A stretch of DNA of 64,000 nucleotides from Chloroflexota bacterium (GCA_014874475.1 JADBJJ010000012.1:160657-224656), one strand, 5' to 3'. Shown: positions 54,151 to 63,300, counted from the first letter of the stretch. Notes: a model not told the origin generated them from the sequence alone. Numbers and translations: made by a program.

Positions 54151-55653
54151 ATGGAACTGGACGACCTGGAGCGGCAGCGTCTGGAGAAGTTACAGCGGCT
54201 GCAGGCCCGGGGTTGGGACCCGTACCCGCCTCGGGCGGAGCGGACCCATACCGCTGCTCAGGCCATTGCCCTCTATGAGGCTGGCGGCGAAGACCAGGAG
54301 GTCACTATCACCGGTCGGCTGCGCAGCATCCGGGTGATGGGCAAGGCCACTTTCGCCCATGTGGAGGACGAGAGCGGAAAAATCCAGATTCTCCTCCGCC
54401 TCAACCTTTTGGGCGAAGAGGTCTATGAAGCCTTTGAGCGGGACTTTGATCTGGGGGACTTCGTGGAGGCAAAGGGCCGCCTGATGCGCACCCGTACCGG
54501 TGAGATTACTGTGGAGGTCACCCGCCTGCGGATGCTGGCGAAGGCCCTGACCCCTCTCCCCTGGGGCAAGGAACAGCAGATCGGCGACCGGGTTGTCCGC
54601 TATTCCGCCCTCACCGATGTGGAGGAGCGGTACCGCCAGCGCTATGCCGACCTGGCGGTTCACCCCGAAGTCCGCGAGATTTTCCGCATCCGCGCCCGCA
54701 CGATTGCCGTCATTCGGCGCTTCCTGGACGAGCGGGGTTTCCTGGAAGTGGAGACCCCCATCCTTCAGCCGGTCTACGGTGGGGCGGCGGCCCGCCCCTT
54801 TATCACCCACCACAATCAGTTGAATCAGGACCTCTACCTGCGTATCTCAGACGAACTCTATCTCAAGCGGCTTCTGGTGGGCGGTTTTGAGCGGGTCTAT
54901 GAAATCGGCCGCGACTTCCGCAACGAGGGCGTCTCCTTCAAGCACAACCCCGAATTCACCATGCTGGAGTTCTATGCCGCCTACCTGGACTATCGGGCAG
55001 TGATGGACCTCTGCGAGGAGATGGTCTCCACCGTGGCGCGGGAAGTGCTGGGAACTACCGTCATCACCTACCAGGGCCATACTATAGACCTGGCCCCACC
55101 CTGGCGGCGGATGACCCTGCGGGAAGCCATCCTGCAGGCCAGCGGCATTGATTACACCCAGTACCCTACCGCCGACGCCCTTTATGAGGCCCTTCGCGCG
55201 GCCGGGATCCCCGCCCAGCCCGGACAGACCTGGGGCAAGTTGATTGACAAAGAACTCCTGAGCGGGCTGGTGGAGCCGAATCTGATTCAGCCTACCATTT
55301 TGTACGATTACCCGCGCGACATCTCACCCCTGGCAAAGGCCAAGCCGGATGACCCTACTCACGTGGAGCGGTTTGAGGCCTTCATCGGCGGGATGGAGGT
55401 TGCCAACGCCTTCAGCGAATTGAACGACCCCCTGGACCAGGAGCAGCGATTCCTGGAGATGCGGCGGCTTTATCGGGCAGAGGACGAAGAGGCCCACCCG
55501 ATGGATGAGGACTACGTCCGGGCAATGATGTACGGCATGCCCCCCAACGGCGGCTTTGGGATGGGCATTGACCGGCTGGTTATGCTCTTTACCGACCGCT
55601 CTTCTATCCGGGAGGTCATTCTCTTTCCTCACTTGCGGCCCAGGGAGGCGTGA
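54151..55653 (+). CDS. lysS: Lysine--tRNA ligase, class II
   Basis: 500 aa. The N-terminal OB-fold anticodon domain (EVTITGRLRSIRVMGKATFAHVEDESG) is followed by the class II core with motif 2 (YEIGRDFRNEGVSFKHNPEFTMLE) and motif 3 (GFGMGIDRLVMLFTD). The ELNDPLDQEQRF segment is typical of LysRS-II. Charges tRNA-Lys. Start ATG 54151 with TAGGGG upstream. It lies 17 bp after greA. Confidence 0.96.
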   Translation: MELDDLERQRLEKLQRLQARGWDPYPPRAERTHTAAQAIALYEAGGEDQEVTITGRLRSIRVMGKATFAHVEDESGKIQILLRLNLLGEEVYEAFERDFDLGDFVEAKGRLMRTRTGEITVEVTRLRMLAKALTPLPWGKEQQIGDRVVRYSALTDVEERYRQRYADLAVHPEVREIFRIRARTIAVIRRFLDERGFLEVETPILQPVYGGAAARPFITHHNQLNQDLYLRISDELYLKRLLVGGFERVYEIGRDFRNEGVSFKHNPEFTMLEFYAAYLDYRAVMDLCEEMVSTVAREVLGTTVITYQGHTIDLAPPWRRMTLREAILQASGIDYTQYPTADALYEALRAAGIPAQPGQTWGKLIDKELLSGLVEPNLIQPTILYDYPRDISPLAKAKPDDPTHVERFEAFIGGMEVANAFSELNDPLDQEQRFLEMRRLYRAEDEEAHPMDEDYVRAMMYGMPPNGGFGMGIDRLVMLFTDRSSIREVILFPHLRPREA

Positions 55654-55675
55654 GACGTGAGGCGTGAGCAGTGAT
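55650..55675. repeat. GTGAGACGTGAGGCGTGAG motif
   Basis: Tandem degenerate 8-mers filling the gap between lysS and serS; resembles the GTGAAACG repeats elsewhere in the window. It also provides the only purine-rich sequence before the serS ATG. Confidence 0.45.
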
Positions 55676-56953
55676 ATGCTGGATATTAATCTTCTGCGGA
55701 AAGACCCTCAACGGGTCCGGGATGCGCTGGTGTCCCGAAATGAGGACCCCGCGCTGGTGGATTGCATCCTGGAAATAGACAGCCGCTGGCGAGACTTGCT
55801 GACCCAAGTGGAGGAACTGCGCGCCGAGCGCAATCGGACTTCCAGAGAAATCCCTCGCATCCAGGACCCGGCCCGGCGGGAAGCCCTGATTGCCCGGATG
55901 CGCGCCGTAGGTGACCGTATTGCCGAACTGGAAGCCCGGGTGCGCGCCGCTGAGACGGAACGAGATGGCCTTCTCCTCCACCTGCCTAATATCCCCCACT
56001 CCTCTGTCCCTGTCGGCCCGGATGCGAGCGCTAACGTCATCGTGCGGGAATGGGGGACGCCGCGCGCCTTTGACTTTGATCCGCTTCCTCACTGGGACCT
56101 GGGGCCGGAATTGGGCATCCTGGATTTTGACCGGGGAGTCCGGCTGGCCGGGAGCCGCTTCTATGTCCTCTGGGGCGCCGGGGCTCTCCTGGAGCGGGCC
56201 CTCATTGCCTGGATGCTCCACGTCCATACCCGCGAGCACGGCTATACCGAGGCCTATCTTCCCTTCGTGGTCCGGCGGGAATGCCTGGTGGGGGCTGGAC
56301 AACTCCCCAAGTTTGAGGACAATCTCTACCACAACGGGGAGGACGATCTCTGGCTGGTGCCGACCGCCGAGGTCCCGCTGACCAATCTCCACCGGGACGA
56401 AATTCTCCCTGCCGACGCGCTGCCCCTCAAGTACGTCGCCTACACTCCCTGCTTCCGCAAGGAGAAGATGAGCGCCGGGCGGGACGTCCGGGGGATCAAG
56501 CGCGGCCACCAGTTTGACAAGGTGGAGATGTACCAGTTCACCACCCCGGAGGCTAGTGACGCCGCGCTGGAGGAGATGTTGGAGCACGCGCTGGACCTCT
56601 GCCGACGGCTGGAGATTCCCCACCGCGTTGTCCAACTCTGCACCGGCGACCTGGGCTTCACCGCGGCCAAAACCTACGACATTGAAATGTGGGCTCCAGG
56701 CTGCGGGGAGTGGCTGGAGGTCAGTTCGGTCAGCAACTGCGAGGAGTTTCAGGCCCGCAGGGCCAACATCCGCTACCGGCCTGCTCCCGATGCCCGCCCC
56801 CGTTTCGTCCACACCCTCAACGGCTCGGGCCTGGCGCTCCCGCGTGTCGTCATCGCCATTCTGGAAAATTATCAGCAGGCCGACGGTTCCGTCGTGGTGC
56901 CGGAGGCCCTGCGGCCCTGGATGGGTGGTATAGACCGCATCGCCGAGCGATAG
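55676..56953 (+). CDS. serS: Serine--tRNA ligase
   Basis: 425 aa from ATG 55676 (MLDINLLRKDPQRVRDAL). A long antiparallel coiled coil (residues about 30-105) that grips the tRNA long arm is followed by the class II core: TAEVPLTNLHRDEIL, motif 2 FRKEKMSAGRDVRGIKRGHQFDKVEMYQF, EVSSVSNCEEFQARRANIRY and motif 3 HTLNGSGLALPRVVIAILEN. Charges tRNA-Ser and tRNA-Sec; this matters here because a selenoprotein candidate is encoded in the same window. Ribosome-binding site weak. Confidence 0.96.
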   Translation: MLDINLLRKDPQRVRDALVSRNEDPALVDCILEIDSRWRDLLTQVEELRAERNRTSREIPRIQDPARREALIARMRAVGDRIAELEARVRAAETERDGLLLHLPNIPHSSVPVGPDASANVIVREWGTPRAFDFDPLPHWDLGPELGILDFDRGVRLAGSRFYVLWGAGALLERALIAWMLHVHTREHGYTEAYLPFVVRRECLVGAGQLPKFEDNLYHNGEDDLWLVPTAEVPLTNLHRDEILPADALPLKYVAYTPCFRKEKMSAGRDVRGIKRGHQFDKVEMYQFTTPEASDAALEEMLEHALDLCRRLEIPHRVVQLCTGDLGFTAAKTYDIEMWAPGCGEWLEVSSVSNCEEFQARRANIRYRPAPDARPRFVHTLNGSGLALPRVVIAILENYQQADGSVVVPEALRPWMGGIDRIAER

Positions 56954-56994
56954 GAGATTGGCCGAAATCGCAGAGGGAGATTACCCCATTTCTT

Positions 56995-57816
56995 TTATTT
57001 CCGCGTGACTGGAACCGCTACGGCGAACACCTCCCGCTCAAAGAACCAGCGGAAGGGTGGCCAGTGGAACAGGATATAGCGGGCCAGGCGGAAGATGAGG
57101 CCTTCTTGCCGGTGCTGTGGCGGTGTACCCAGCCAGACCCGGGCGCGAAATCCGTTGCGACGCAGCACCCGCCACAGACTAAAAAGGCTCTGCTCGTTGA
57201 CGTGCACATCCACATTGGCGGGGATCAGCGCCCGGGGATTGCGGGGGTATGCCGCTCCCTGCCCCATCAGAATCCGCACCAGCCGAACCACCGGGTAGGC
57301 GTAGCGGTCGTACCAGGCGTTGGGGGCGGTGTGGATGACCAGCCGACCGTTCGGTTTGAGGACCCGGCGCGCTTCCCGCAGGGCCTGGTCCAGTTCCCAC
57401 GGGTAGAGGTGCTCCACGATGTCAAACATGAGCACCCGGTCAAAGGTGCCGTCGGCGAAGGGAAGACGCCGGGCATCGGCCTGGTAGACACCTGCCGCCT
57501 CCCCGTCTACCATCGCCTGTCGGGAGAGAACAACGGCGGCGCGCGCATAGTCAATCCCGTGCGCCTCCGCACCGGTCCGGGTACAATGACGCAGGATCTC
57601 CCCCCGCCCGCATCCCACGTCCAGCACCTGCATCCCCGGGCTGATGCCTGCCACCGCAAAGGCGGCCTGCAGCCGACGGGAAAGTTCCCGCCCCTCCGTG
57701 GCGACGAATTCTTCGTACCCCTCGCAAACGGAGAGGAAGTACTCCTGGTCATACCGGTCTGGCGGCACCGATGGGCCCGCCACCCCGGATGAATTCGGAT
57801 TTTTGATATGATTCAC
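56995..57816 (-). CDS. SAM-dependent methyltransferase, class I
   Basis: 273 aa from GTG 57816, chosen because GAGGTGG lies 9 nt upstream; ATG 57843 lacks such a site. Motif I VLDVGCGRGEILRHC (about residues 66-80), then AHGIDYARAAVVLSR, YQADARRLPFADGTFDRVLMFDIVEHL and a Methyltransf_11-type LREARRVLKPNGRLVIHTAPN. The C-terminal part is aromatic and basic, ending near a hydrophobic segment. Substrate unknown. Convergent with serS and upstream of nothing obvious. Confidence 0.85.
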   Translation of the reverse strand: MNHIKNPNSSGVAGPSVPPDRYDQEYFLSVCEGYEEFVATEGRELSRRLQAAFAVAGISPGMQVLDVGCGRGEILRHCTRTGAEAHGIDYARAAVVLSRQAMVDGEAAGVYQADARRLPFADGTFDRVLMFDIVEHLYPWELDQALREARRVLKPNGRLVIHTAPNAWYDRYAYPVVRLVRILMGQGAAYPRNPRALIPANVDVHVNEQSLFSLWRVLRRNGFRARVWLGTPPQHRQEGLIFRLARYILFHWPPFRWFFEREVFAVAVPVTRK

Positions 57817-57865
57817 GGCGAATTCCCACCTCGTGGAAACCATCAGTTTTTTGTAACTGTTCAGC

Positions 57866-57950
57866 CCTTACCTCACCCCCCAGCCCCTTTCCTCTCCTGC
57901 GCGCCCTTCGTCAGCGGGAGAGGGGATGGGGAGCAGGGCTGGGGAACCAG
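57866..57950. repeat. Palindromic CCCCTTTCCTCTCC/GGGAGAGGGGATGGGG repeat
   Basis: CCTCACCCCCCAGCCCC at one end and GGGCTGGGG at the other, with CCTCTCC and GGAGAGG inside, between murJ and the methyltransferase gene. The most complete intergenic copy of the CCCTCTCCC family. Confidence 0.65.
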
Positions 57951-57952
57951 GC

Positions 57953-59581
57953 TCAGGTCTCACGGCTGGAACAGTTACGTTTTTTACCCTGTGGTAATAC
58001 CTTTCTGCGCAAAGCATCGGTCAGAGCAGCCCGCAGCAGGTGGAGTTCTTCCACCCGCAGGGCCATGCTCAGGAGGACGTAGGCAGCGCCCGCCAGCCCT
58101 CCAGCCCCGCCGATGACCAGAAGTTCCCCCCACAGGCCTGGCCCGACCCGTACTTCCAGGAATCGGGCCACCCCCCATGCGACCATCACCAGCGCCAGCG
58201 AAGCGACCGTCACCCGAAACAGTAACCCCCACACCCCTGAGGCTCCCAGTCCCCCCAGACGGCGGTGGGTGAGGTAGAGCATGGTCAGCGCGTGGGCTGC
58301 CCATTTCCCGGAGTTGACCAGGACCAAGAGCGGGAGCGTCAGGATTCCGGCAGCCGCCAGCGCGACCGCCGTTATCGCATAGAGGACGGTCGTCCCGATG
58401 CCCACCAGTGCCGGCGTCCAGGTGTCCTTGCGGGCGTAGAAGGCGAAGATGAGTACCTGGTCCACCGCCGCAAACAGTAGGCCGGGGAGATGGCAGCGCA
58501 GCGCCTCCGCCACGGCCAGCGTATCGGCGCGGGTGAATCCCCCGTGCTCAAAGACGAGCGCCACAAGGGGAACTGAGAGGACCAGCAGGGCGGCGGTCGC
58601 CGGGGTGATCAGGAACAGGACCAGGCGAAGCCCTTGGGAAAGAGTGGCCCGGAAGAGGGAAGGGTTCGGCTCGGTGGCCTGTCGGGAAAGGGTGGGCAGA
58701 ATCGCCAGGGAGATGGCCACAACGACCATCCCTAGCGGGAACTGGATAATCTGCGCCGCGTATTCCATCCAAGCGATGGCGGAGCCGCTGATGTGGGAAG
58801 CCAGGTGGTAACTGAGCACCACCGAGAGCATGTTGTCCACGATCAGACCGATCAGAACGGGCAGGTAGAGTTGTCCGATGCGCCGGAGCGCCGGGTGGCG
58901 CAGGTCCAGGGCAAGATGGAGACGGGCATCCCGCAGGCCGGGCAGTTGGAGGGCGACCTGGAGAATGGACCCTACCACCAGCCCCAGGGCCATGCTGCGG
59001 ACTCCCCACCACCGTCCCAGCAGGAGAGTCGTCACCACGAGCGACGCGTTGAAAATCGCGGCGGTAAAGGCGGGAAAGGCGAAGCGCTGGAGCGCGTAGA
59101 GGGCAGCCGAGAAGACGCCAGCCAAGTTGAGGAAGAGAAGGGCAGGGAGAACGATGCGCAGGAGTTCTGTTGCCAGCCTCTGGTCGGCGGGGGCCAAACC
59201 GCCAGCCATCAGCCAGACCAGTTGGGGGGCAAAGATTTCTCCCAAAAGCAGGAAAATGCTCACAATCAGGGTAATAGCGCTGGTCAGCAAGGCCAGCAGG
59301 CGCCACAGTTCGGCCCGGTGCTCCTGGGTGGCGTAGTCGGAGAAGACGGGGACCAGCGCGGAACTGATCATTCCGCCCACCAGTAGGTCATACATCGTGG
59401 TGGGGACGCGGACGGCGGCGTTGAGGGCACTGACGGAGGAGTCGGCCCCGAACAGGCCCGACTTGACCATCTCCCGGAGCAATCCCAGGATCCGGCTGGC
59501 GATGTTGCCCAGGGAGATGAGGCCGGCGGCCTGGGTCATCTCTACGTGCTCACCGATTGCGGAGCCTTCCGGTGGCGTCAT
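57953..59581 (-). CDS. murJ: Lipid II flippase MurJ (MviN)
   Basis: 542 aa, start ATG 59581 with GAGG 5 nt upstream. About 14 helices of the MOP fold; SLGNIASRILGLLREMVKSGLFG near the N-terminus, RVPTTMYDLLVGGMISSALVPVFSDY and YAAQIIQFPLGMVVVAISLAILPTLSR are MurJ landmarks, with essential Arg and Asp residues in place. Flips the peptidoglycan precursor lipid II outward. C-terminus is basic and ends NCSSRET. Confidence 0.93.
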   Translation of the reverse strand: MTPPEGSAIGEHVEMTQAAGLISLGNIASRILGLLREMVKSGLFGADSSVSALNAAVRVPTTMYDLLVGGMISSALVPVFSDYATQEHRAELWRLLALLTSAITLIVSIFLLLGEIFAPQLVWLMAGGLAPADQRLATELLRIVLPALLFLNLAGVFSAALYALQRFAFPAFTAAIFNASLVVTTLLLGRWWGVRSMALGLVVGSILQVALQLPGLRDARLHLALDLRHPALRRIGQLYLPVLIGLIVDNMLSVVLSYHLASHISGSAIAWMEYAAQIIQFPLGMVVVAISLAILPTLSRQATEPNPSLFRATLSQGLRLVLFLITPATAALLVLSVPLVALVFEHGGFTRADTLAVAEALRCHLPGLLFAAVDQVLIFAFYARKDTWTPALVGIGTTVLYAITAVALAAAGILTLPLLVLVNSGKWAAHALTMLYLTHRRLGGLGASGVWGLLFRVTVASLALVMVAWGVARFLEVRVGPGLWGELLVIGGAGGLAGAAYVLLSMALRVEELHLLRAALTDALRRKVLPQGKKRNCSSRET

Positions 59582-59671
59582 CTGGTCCTCGGCATATGCT
59601 CACCCCGGCGCCCGCAAGGGGGAACCCCGACGTTTGCCGCGGTTCCGGCAGTATGCCAACCCCCCATCTCG

Positions 59672-60004
59672 TTATGGCGCGAGTCGCCGTTCATATCGTT
59701 CATAATAGCCCAGGAGGCGACCATCGGCGCTCCGGATAGCCCGCATATAGACCCGATATCGCTCGTTCTCGTAGATGAACCGTTCCTCTGCGCCACTCCG
59801 CAGTTCTTCCAGAACCTGGAGGATAATTTCCCGCGAGCGCGAGTTATGACAATCCAGCAGCGACTGATTCAGAAGAGTTTCGCCCCCTTTATAGTGGGCG
59901 ATGGCGGCTCGGTTCATGTAGCGGATGACGTGGTCTGTATCGGCAACCAGAATCGGCTCCGGCAGACTATCCAGAATGGCAGCCAGCAGACTGATATCGG
60001 ACAT
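59672..60004 (-). CDS. Stand-alone PAS domain protein
   Basis: 110 aa from ATG 60004 with AGGAG 8 nt upstream; the track ORF starts inside the tRNA gene. One PAS fold: ILDSLPEPILVADTDHVIRYMNRAAIAHY, a central helix and ERFIYENERYRVYMRAIRSADGRLLGYYE beta sheet. No output domain is attached, so it probably binds a ligand or a partner protein. Lies downstream of the tRNA-Val terminator. Confidence 0.8.
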   Translation of the reverse strand: MSDISLLAAILDSLPEPILVADTDHVIRYMNRAAIAHYKGGETLLNQSLLDCHNSRSREIILQVLEELRSGAEERFIYENERYRVYMRAIRSADGRLLGYYERYERRLAP

Positions 60005-60027
60005 CGGGGACTCCTGGTGGTAGAACA

Positions 60028-60058
60028 ACAAACCGGCTGGTCGTTCCAGCCGGTTTGT
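60028..60058 (-). terminator. Intrinsic terminator after tRNA-Val
   Basis: 13-bp arms ACAAACCGGCTGG / CCAGCCGGTTTGT with a 5-nt loop, followed on the minus strand by TGTTCT-type T-rich sequence. Directly abuts the tRNA 3' end. Confidence 0.65.
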
Positions 60059-60131
60059 GGGCGGTACAGGACTTGAACCTGTGACCTCCACGATGTCAAC
60101 GTGGCGCTCTGGCCATCTGAGCTAACCGCCC
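60058..60131 (-). tRNA. tRNA-Val (GAC)
   Basis: On the minus strand: acceptor stem GGGCGGT pairs with ACCGCCC, D arm with AGCTCAGATGG, anticodon stem CCACG/CGTGG around loop TTGACAT (anticodon GAC), T arm ACAGGTTCAAGTCCTGT. Discriminator A; the CCA end is not encoded. Confidence 0.95.
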
Positions 60132-60186
60132 ATGTTGATGTAAATTATACCACTACCGGCAAAAATTGGCAAGAGTTCGCGTCAAG

Positions 60187-61491
60187 TCAAATGATAATGT
60201 TACCGGAGCGAGGTCGTCTGTCAAATGATAATGTTACCGGAGCCAGGAGCTCTTCTGGCAGGCCTGATGGCAGATTCAGAGTTTCAAAGATATTCTCTGT
60301 TACCCCTGGCACCGCCCCCGGCAGAGAGAATAGTTGCTCTATCAGGTCATACATCTCCTGCCGCAGTTGCAGGGGGTTCGTCGCATCCCGAAGTCTCCTT
60401 AACCGCTCCCATCGTTGAGGGGGCACCGCTCCCGTCTCTTCTAACCGCTCCAGCGGTGGGCGGGCCGGGTCATACACTCGCCGAGTGCGGAACTTCCCTT
60501 CACCGATGGGAATCTGGACTTTCTCCCGGATTCGCATAACCGGCAAGAAGAGATGGGCGTATATCCAGAGCCGCTCGTAAATCCGATTCAGCAGAATGGT
60601 CTGTGCCCTGGTGTCCAGCCGGTCATCGCCGATCCAGGAACGGACCAGGAAGGGATTCCGCTCTTCTACGAAACGGTTGTCATTCTTGCGGTAGGGACGG
60701 CTGCAGGAGATAACAACAGCCGGAAGAACTTCGGCCCAGAACCGAAGCAGATGGGCGTTGAAGAAAGCGCTATTGTTGTCCGGGTGCAGTTCTCGGATGG
60801 GGAAAGGGATTCTCCGGAGCACTTGCCGGAAGGCGTCTTCCATCACCCGGTAACTGCGGCCCAGGACCGCCCAGAGTTCCACCCAACCGGTGGCCACATC
60901 CACCAGTTGTAGGGTCAGGACATATTCCCCGGAAGCCTTGAGGCCACAATGATGGACGAGGTCCACTTCCAGATGACCTGGCTGGCCAATGTTGAAGGGG
61001 ATTCGTCCAGTAGGGATACCCTCCAAAAGGGCAGGTTTCCGATTGCGGGCTGGGGGAACCGGGCGGGGCTTGTCCCGAGGCGCCTTCTCCAGAATGCGGC
61101 GAACGGTGGAGACGCTCATCGCCCCCAGGGAAGTCAGCAGATGGGGTTTTCCGTCCAGCTGTCCGTGTTGAGCCAGGTGGAAAGCCATATCCACCCGTAC
61201 GGGCTGTAATCGTTCCGCACTGGGATAGTCCAGCGCCTGGGCGATGAGGAGGACAGCGGACCGAACGTCGGGGCCGTATATGGGGCCGCGCTCAGTTCGG
61301 CGGGGTTTCCGCTGTGGGGAAAGAGGGCTGTTCATCAAACGGATCAGAGACTTCCGATGAAGGCCGGTGACGGCTTCCATCTCGTTCAGGAGAGCGGAGC
61401 GCTCTCTGGGTGAGGCCTTCTGGTATCGCCGAGACATCACCGCCAGATACTTGCGGCGTTCGGTGAAGTTCATCTGTTCCTCCGGATGCAT
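60187..61491 (-). CDS. Transposase with DDE (rve-type) catalytic domain
   Basis: 434 aa; both ATG 61491 (GGGAGG upstream) and ATG 61473 (GGAGG upstream) are good starts. An N-terminal helix-turn-helix region (ERSALLNEMEAVTGLHRKSLIRLMN) is followed by the integrase-like core: first Asp in GHLEVDLVHHCG, second Asp in ELHPDNNSAF, and Glu in NDNRFVEERN. The YVLTLQLVDVATGWVELWAV strand is typical of rve domains. The stop codon lies within the left terminal repeat, and the last residues (SGNIII) are encoded by it. Confidence 0.88.
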   Translation of the reverse strand: MHPEEQMNFTERRKYLAVMSRRYQKASPRERSALLNEMEAVTGLHRKSLIRLMNSPLSPQRKPRRTERGPIYGPDVRSAVLLIAQALDYPSAERLQPVRVDMAFHLAQHGQLDGKPHLLTSLGAMSVSTVRRILEKAPRDKPRPVPPARNRKPALLEGIPTGRIPFNIGQPGHLEVDLVHHCGLKASGEYVLTLQLVDVATGWVELWAVLGRSYRVMEDAFRQVLRRIPFPIRELHPDNNSAFFNAHLLRFWAEVLPAVVISCSRPYRKNDNRFVEERNPFLVRSWIGDDRLDTRAQTILLNRIYERLWIYAHLFLPVMRIREKVQIPIGEGKFRTRRVYDPARPPLERLEETGAVPPQRWERLRRLRDATNPLQLRQEMYDLIEQLFSLPGAVPGVTENIFETLNLPSGLPEELLAPVTLSFDRRPRSGNIII

Positions 61492-61553
61492 ACTGACCTC
61501 CCGGTAACATTTTCTTTTGGTGACAGTATAGCATCCGGTAACATTTTACTTGA
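60187..61553 (-). mobile_element. Insertion sequence with doubled terminal motifs
   Basis: About 1.37 kb carrying a single transposase gene. The left end has TCAAATGATAATGTTACCGG twice, offset by 34 bp (60187 and 60221). The right end has the inverse TCAAGTAAAATGTTACCGG at 61553-61535 and a second AAATGTTACCGG 34 bp inward (61501-61512). Target-site duplication could not be identified with certainty. It sits 56 bp from the tRNA-Val gene. Confidence 0.85.
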
Positions 61554-61567
61554 AAGAACGCTGGAAG

Positions 61568-61595
61568 TTGCCGGCCCGGAGAATTGGCCTATAAT
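61568..61595 (+). promoter_or_regulatory. Promoter for hsdM
   Basis: TTGCCG (61568-61573), 16 bp, TATAAT (61590-61595), just outside the IS right end. Confidence 0.55.
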
Positions 61596-61672
61596 ACTTA
61601 TCATCGGCAAAAAGGACCGCCTCGCGTCGGCCCGGACGGTCGGAGCGCCCGGGCAAGGGGAATCGTATCCCA

Positions 61673-61715
61673 GGCCCCCCCCACCGTCAAACGGGGCGGG
61701 CTTTTTCGGAGAGGA
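61673..61715 (+). terminator. Terminator-like hairpin in the hsdM leader
   Basis: GGCCCCCCCCACCG / CGGGGCGGGC followed by TTTTT, immediately before the GAGAGGAG ribosome-binding site of hsdM. It could attenuate hsdM or block read-through from the IS. Confidence 0.4.
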
Positions 61716-61719
61716 GCCG

Positions 61720-63300
61720 ATGCTGGATATCCAACAACTGGAAACCTGGCTTTGGGATGCGGCCTGCGCCATCCGCGGGCCCGTGGACGCGCCCAAGTTC
61801 AAGGATTACATCCTCCCGCTCATCTTCCTCAAGCGCCTCTCGGATGTCTACGACGATGAGATAGCGCGCCTGGCGGAGGAGTTCGGTAGTCCCAAGATAG
61901 CAGAGAAATTGGCGGCGGAGCAGCGCAACCTGGTTCGCTTCTACATTCCCAAAGAAGCCCGCTGGGAGGCCATCCGCCAGAGGACCACCGGCTTGGGGCA
62001 GTACCTGACCGACGTCGTGCGGGCCGTCGCCCGCGAGAATCCCCGACTCCAGGGCGTGATTGATACCGTGGACTTTAACGCCACCGCCGCCGGCCAGCGC
62101 ATTCTGGACGATCCCCCTCTGGCCAATCTCATTGAGGTGCTCAGCCGCCATCGCCTGGGCCTGCGCGATGTGGAGCCCGATATCCTCGGCCGCGCCTACG
62201 AGTATCTCCTGCGCAAGTTCGCCGAAGGGCAGGGCCAGAGCGCCGGCGAATTCTACACCCCGCGCGAGGTGGCCATCCTGATGGCGCGCCTGCTGGAGCC
62301 TGGGCCGGGGATGGAAGTCTATGACCCCTGCTGTGGCTCCGGGGGGCTCCTGATCAAATGCCACCTGCGGCTGCTGGAAACCCACGGCCAGCGCCAAAAC
62401 GGGCAGGTGCGTTTGCCCGCCCACCTCGCGCCGCTCAGGGTGTACGGCCAGGAGATCAACCCCGCCACGTTTGCCATAGCGCGTATGAACGCCTTCATCC
62501 ACGATATGGAGGCGGAGATTCTCCCCGGCGATACCATGCGCCGCCCCGCCTTTACGGACCCTTCGGGCCGCCTGCGCCGCTTCGACCTGGTGGTGGCCAA
62601 TCCGATGTGGAACCAGGACTTTTCCCAGGACATCTACGAGAACGACCTCTACGAGCGCTTCCGCTTCGGCGCGCCCCCCTCCTCCAGCGCCGACTGGGGC
62701 TGGCTGCAGCACATGCTGGCCTCGCTCAAGGACGGCGGTCGGATGGCCGTGGTGCTGGATACGGGCGCCGTCTCGCGCGGCTCGGGCAACCAGGGCTCCA
62801 ACCGCGAGCGGGATATCCGCCGCGCCTTCGTGGAGGCCGACCTGGTGGAGGCGGTGCTGCTCTTGCCGGAAAACCTCTTCTACAACACCACCGCGCCCGG
62901 CATCATCCTCGTCATCAACCGCGCCAAGCGCCGCCGCGGCGAGATTTTGCTGATCAACGCCTCCAAACTCTTCGCCAAGGGCCGGCCCAAGAACTGCCTG
63001 ACCGACGAGCACATCCAGACCGTGGCTGACCTCTACCACGACTGGCAGGCGGCCGAAGTAGGGGCACAGAGCCCTGCGCCCTTACTTTCCGCCATCATCA
63101 CCAAAGAGGAGGCCGCGCGCAACGACTACAACCTCAGCCCCAGCCGCTACGTGGCCACGAACGACCGCGAGGAGGTCCTGCCCCTGGAGGAGGCGATGGT
63201 GCTCCTGCGCGAGGCGGAAGAGGAACGGGCCGAGGCCGACCGCGCCCTGCGGGAGGTGCTGGCGCAATTGGGATTGGGAGGGTGGCGCGATGGCGCGTGA
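61720..63300 (+). CDS. hsdM: Type I restriction-modification DNA methyltransferase subunit M
   Basis: 526 aa from ATG 61720 with GAGGAG upstream; the track's longer frame runs through the promoter and hairpin. The N-terminal helical domain (AACAIRGPVDAPKFKDYILPLIFLKRLSDVYDDE) is followed by the N6-adenine methyltransferase fold with GEFYTPREVAILMARLL, SAM motif DPCCGSGG and the catalytic motif, here NPMW rather than the common NPPF. The C-terminal coil contacts HsdS. A translated palindromic repeat (EVGAQSPAP) lies at 63058-63085. It overlaps hsdS by 11 bp. The hsdR subunit is not in the window. Confidence 0.93.
   Translation: MLDIQQLETWLWDAACAIRGPVDAPKFKDYILPLIFLKRLSDVYDDEIARLAEEFGSPKIAEKLAAEQRNLVRFYIPKEARWEAIRQRTTGLGQYLTDVVRAVARENPRLQGVIDTVDFNATAAGQRILDDPPLANLIEVLSRHRLGLRDVEPDILGRAYEYLLRKFAEGQGQSAGEFYTPREVAILMARLLEPGPGMEVYDPCCGSGGLLIKCHLRLLETHGQRQNGQVRLPAHLAPLRVYGQEINPATFAIARMNAFIHDMEAEILPGDTMRRPAFTDPSGRLRRFDLVVANPMWNQDFSQDIYENDLYERFRFGAPPSSSADWGWLQHMLASLKDGGRMAVVLDTGAVSRGSGNQGSNRERDIRRAFVEADLVEAVLLLPENLFYNTTAPGIILVINRAKRRRGEILLINASKLFAKGRPKNCLTDEHIQTVADLYHDWQAAEVGAQSPAPLLSAIITKEEAARNDYNLSPSRYVATNDREEVLPLEEAMVLLREAEEERAEADRALREVLAQLGLGGWRDGA
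63058..63085. repeat. GTAGGGGCGCAGAGCCCTGCGCCC repeat, copy 1 (in hsdM)
   Basis: GTAGGGGCACAGAGCCCTGCGCCCTTAC, imperfect palindrome, in frame, encoding VGAQSPAPL. Confidence 0.75.

Noticed and set aside
61486-61719. 78-codon N-terminal extension of hsdM given by the track
   Set aside because: It crosses the IS end, the promoter and a terminator-like hairpin; ATG 61720 has the ribosome-binding site and the family N-terminus.
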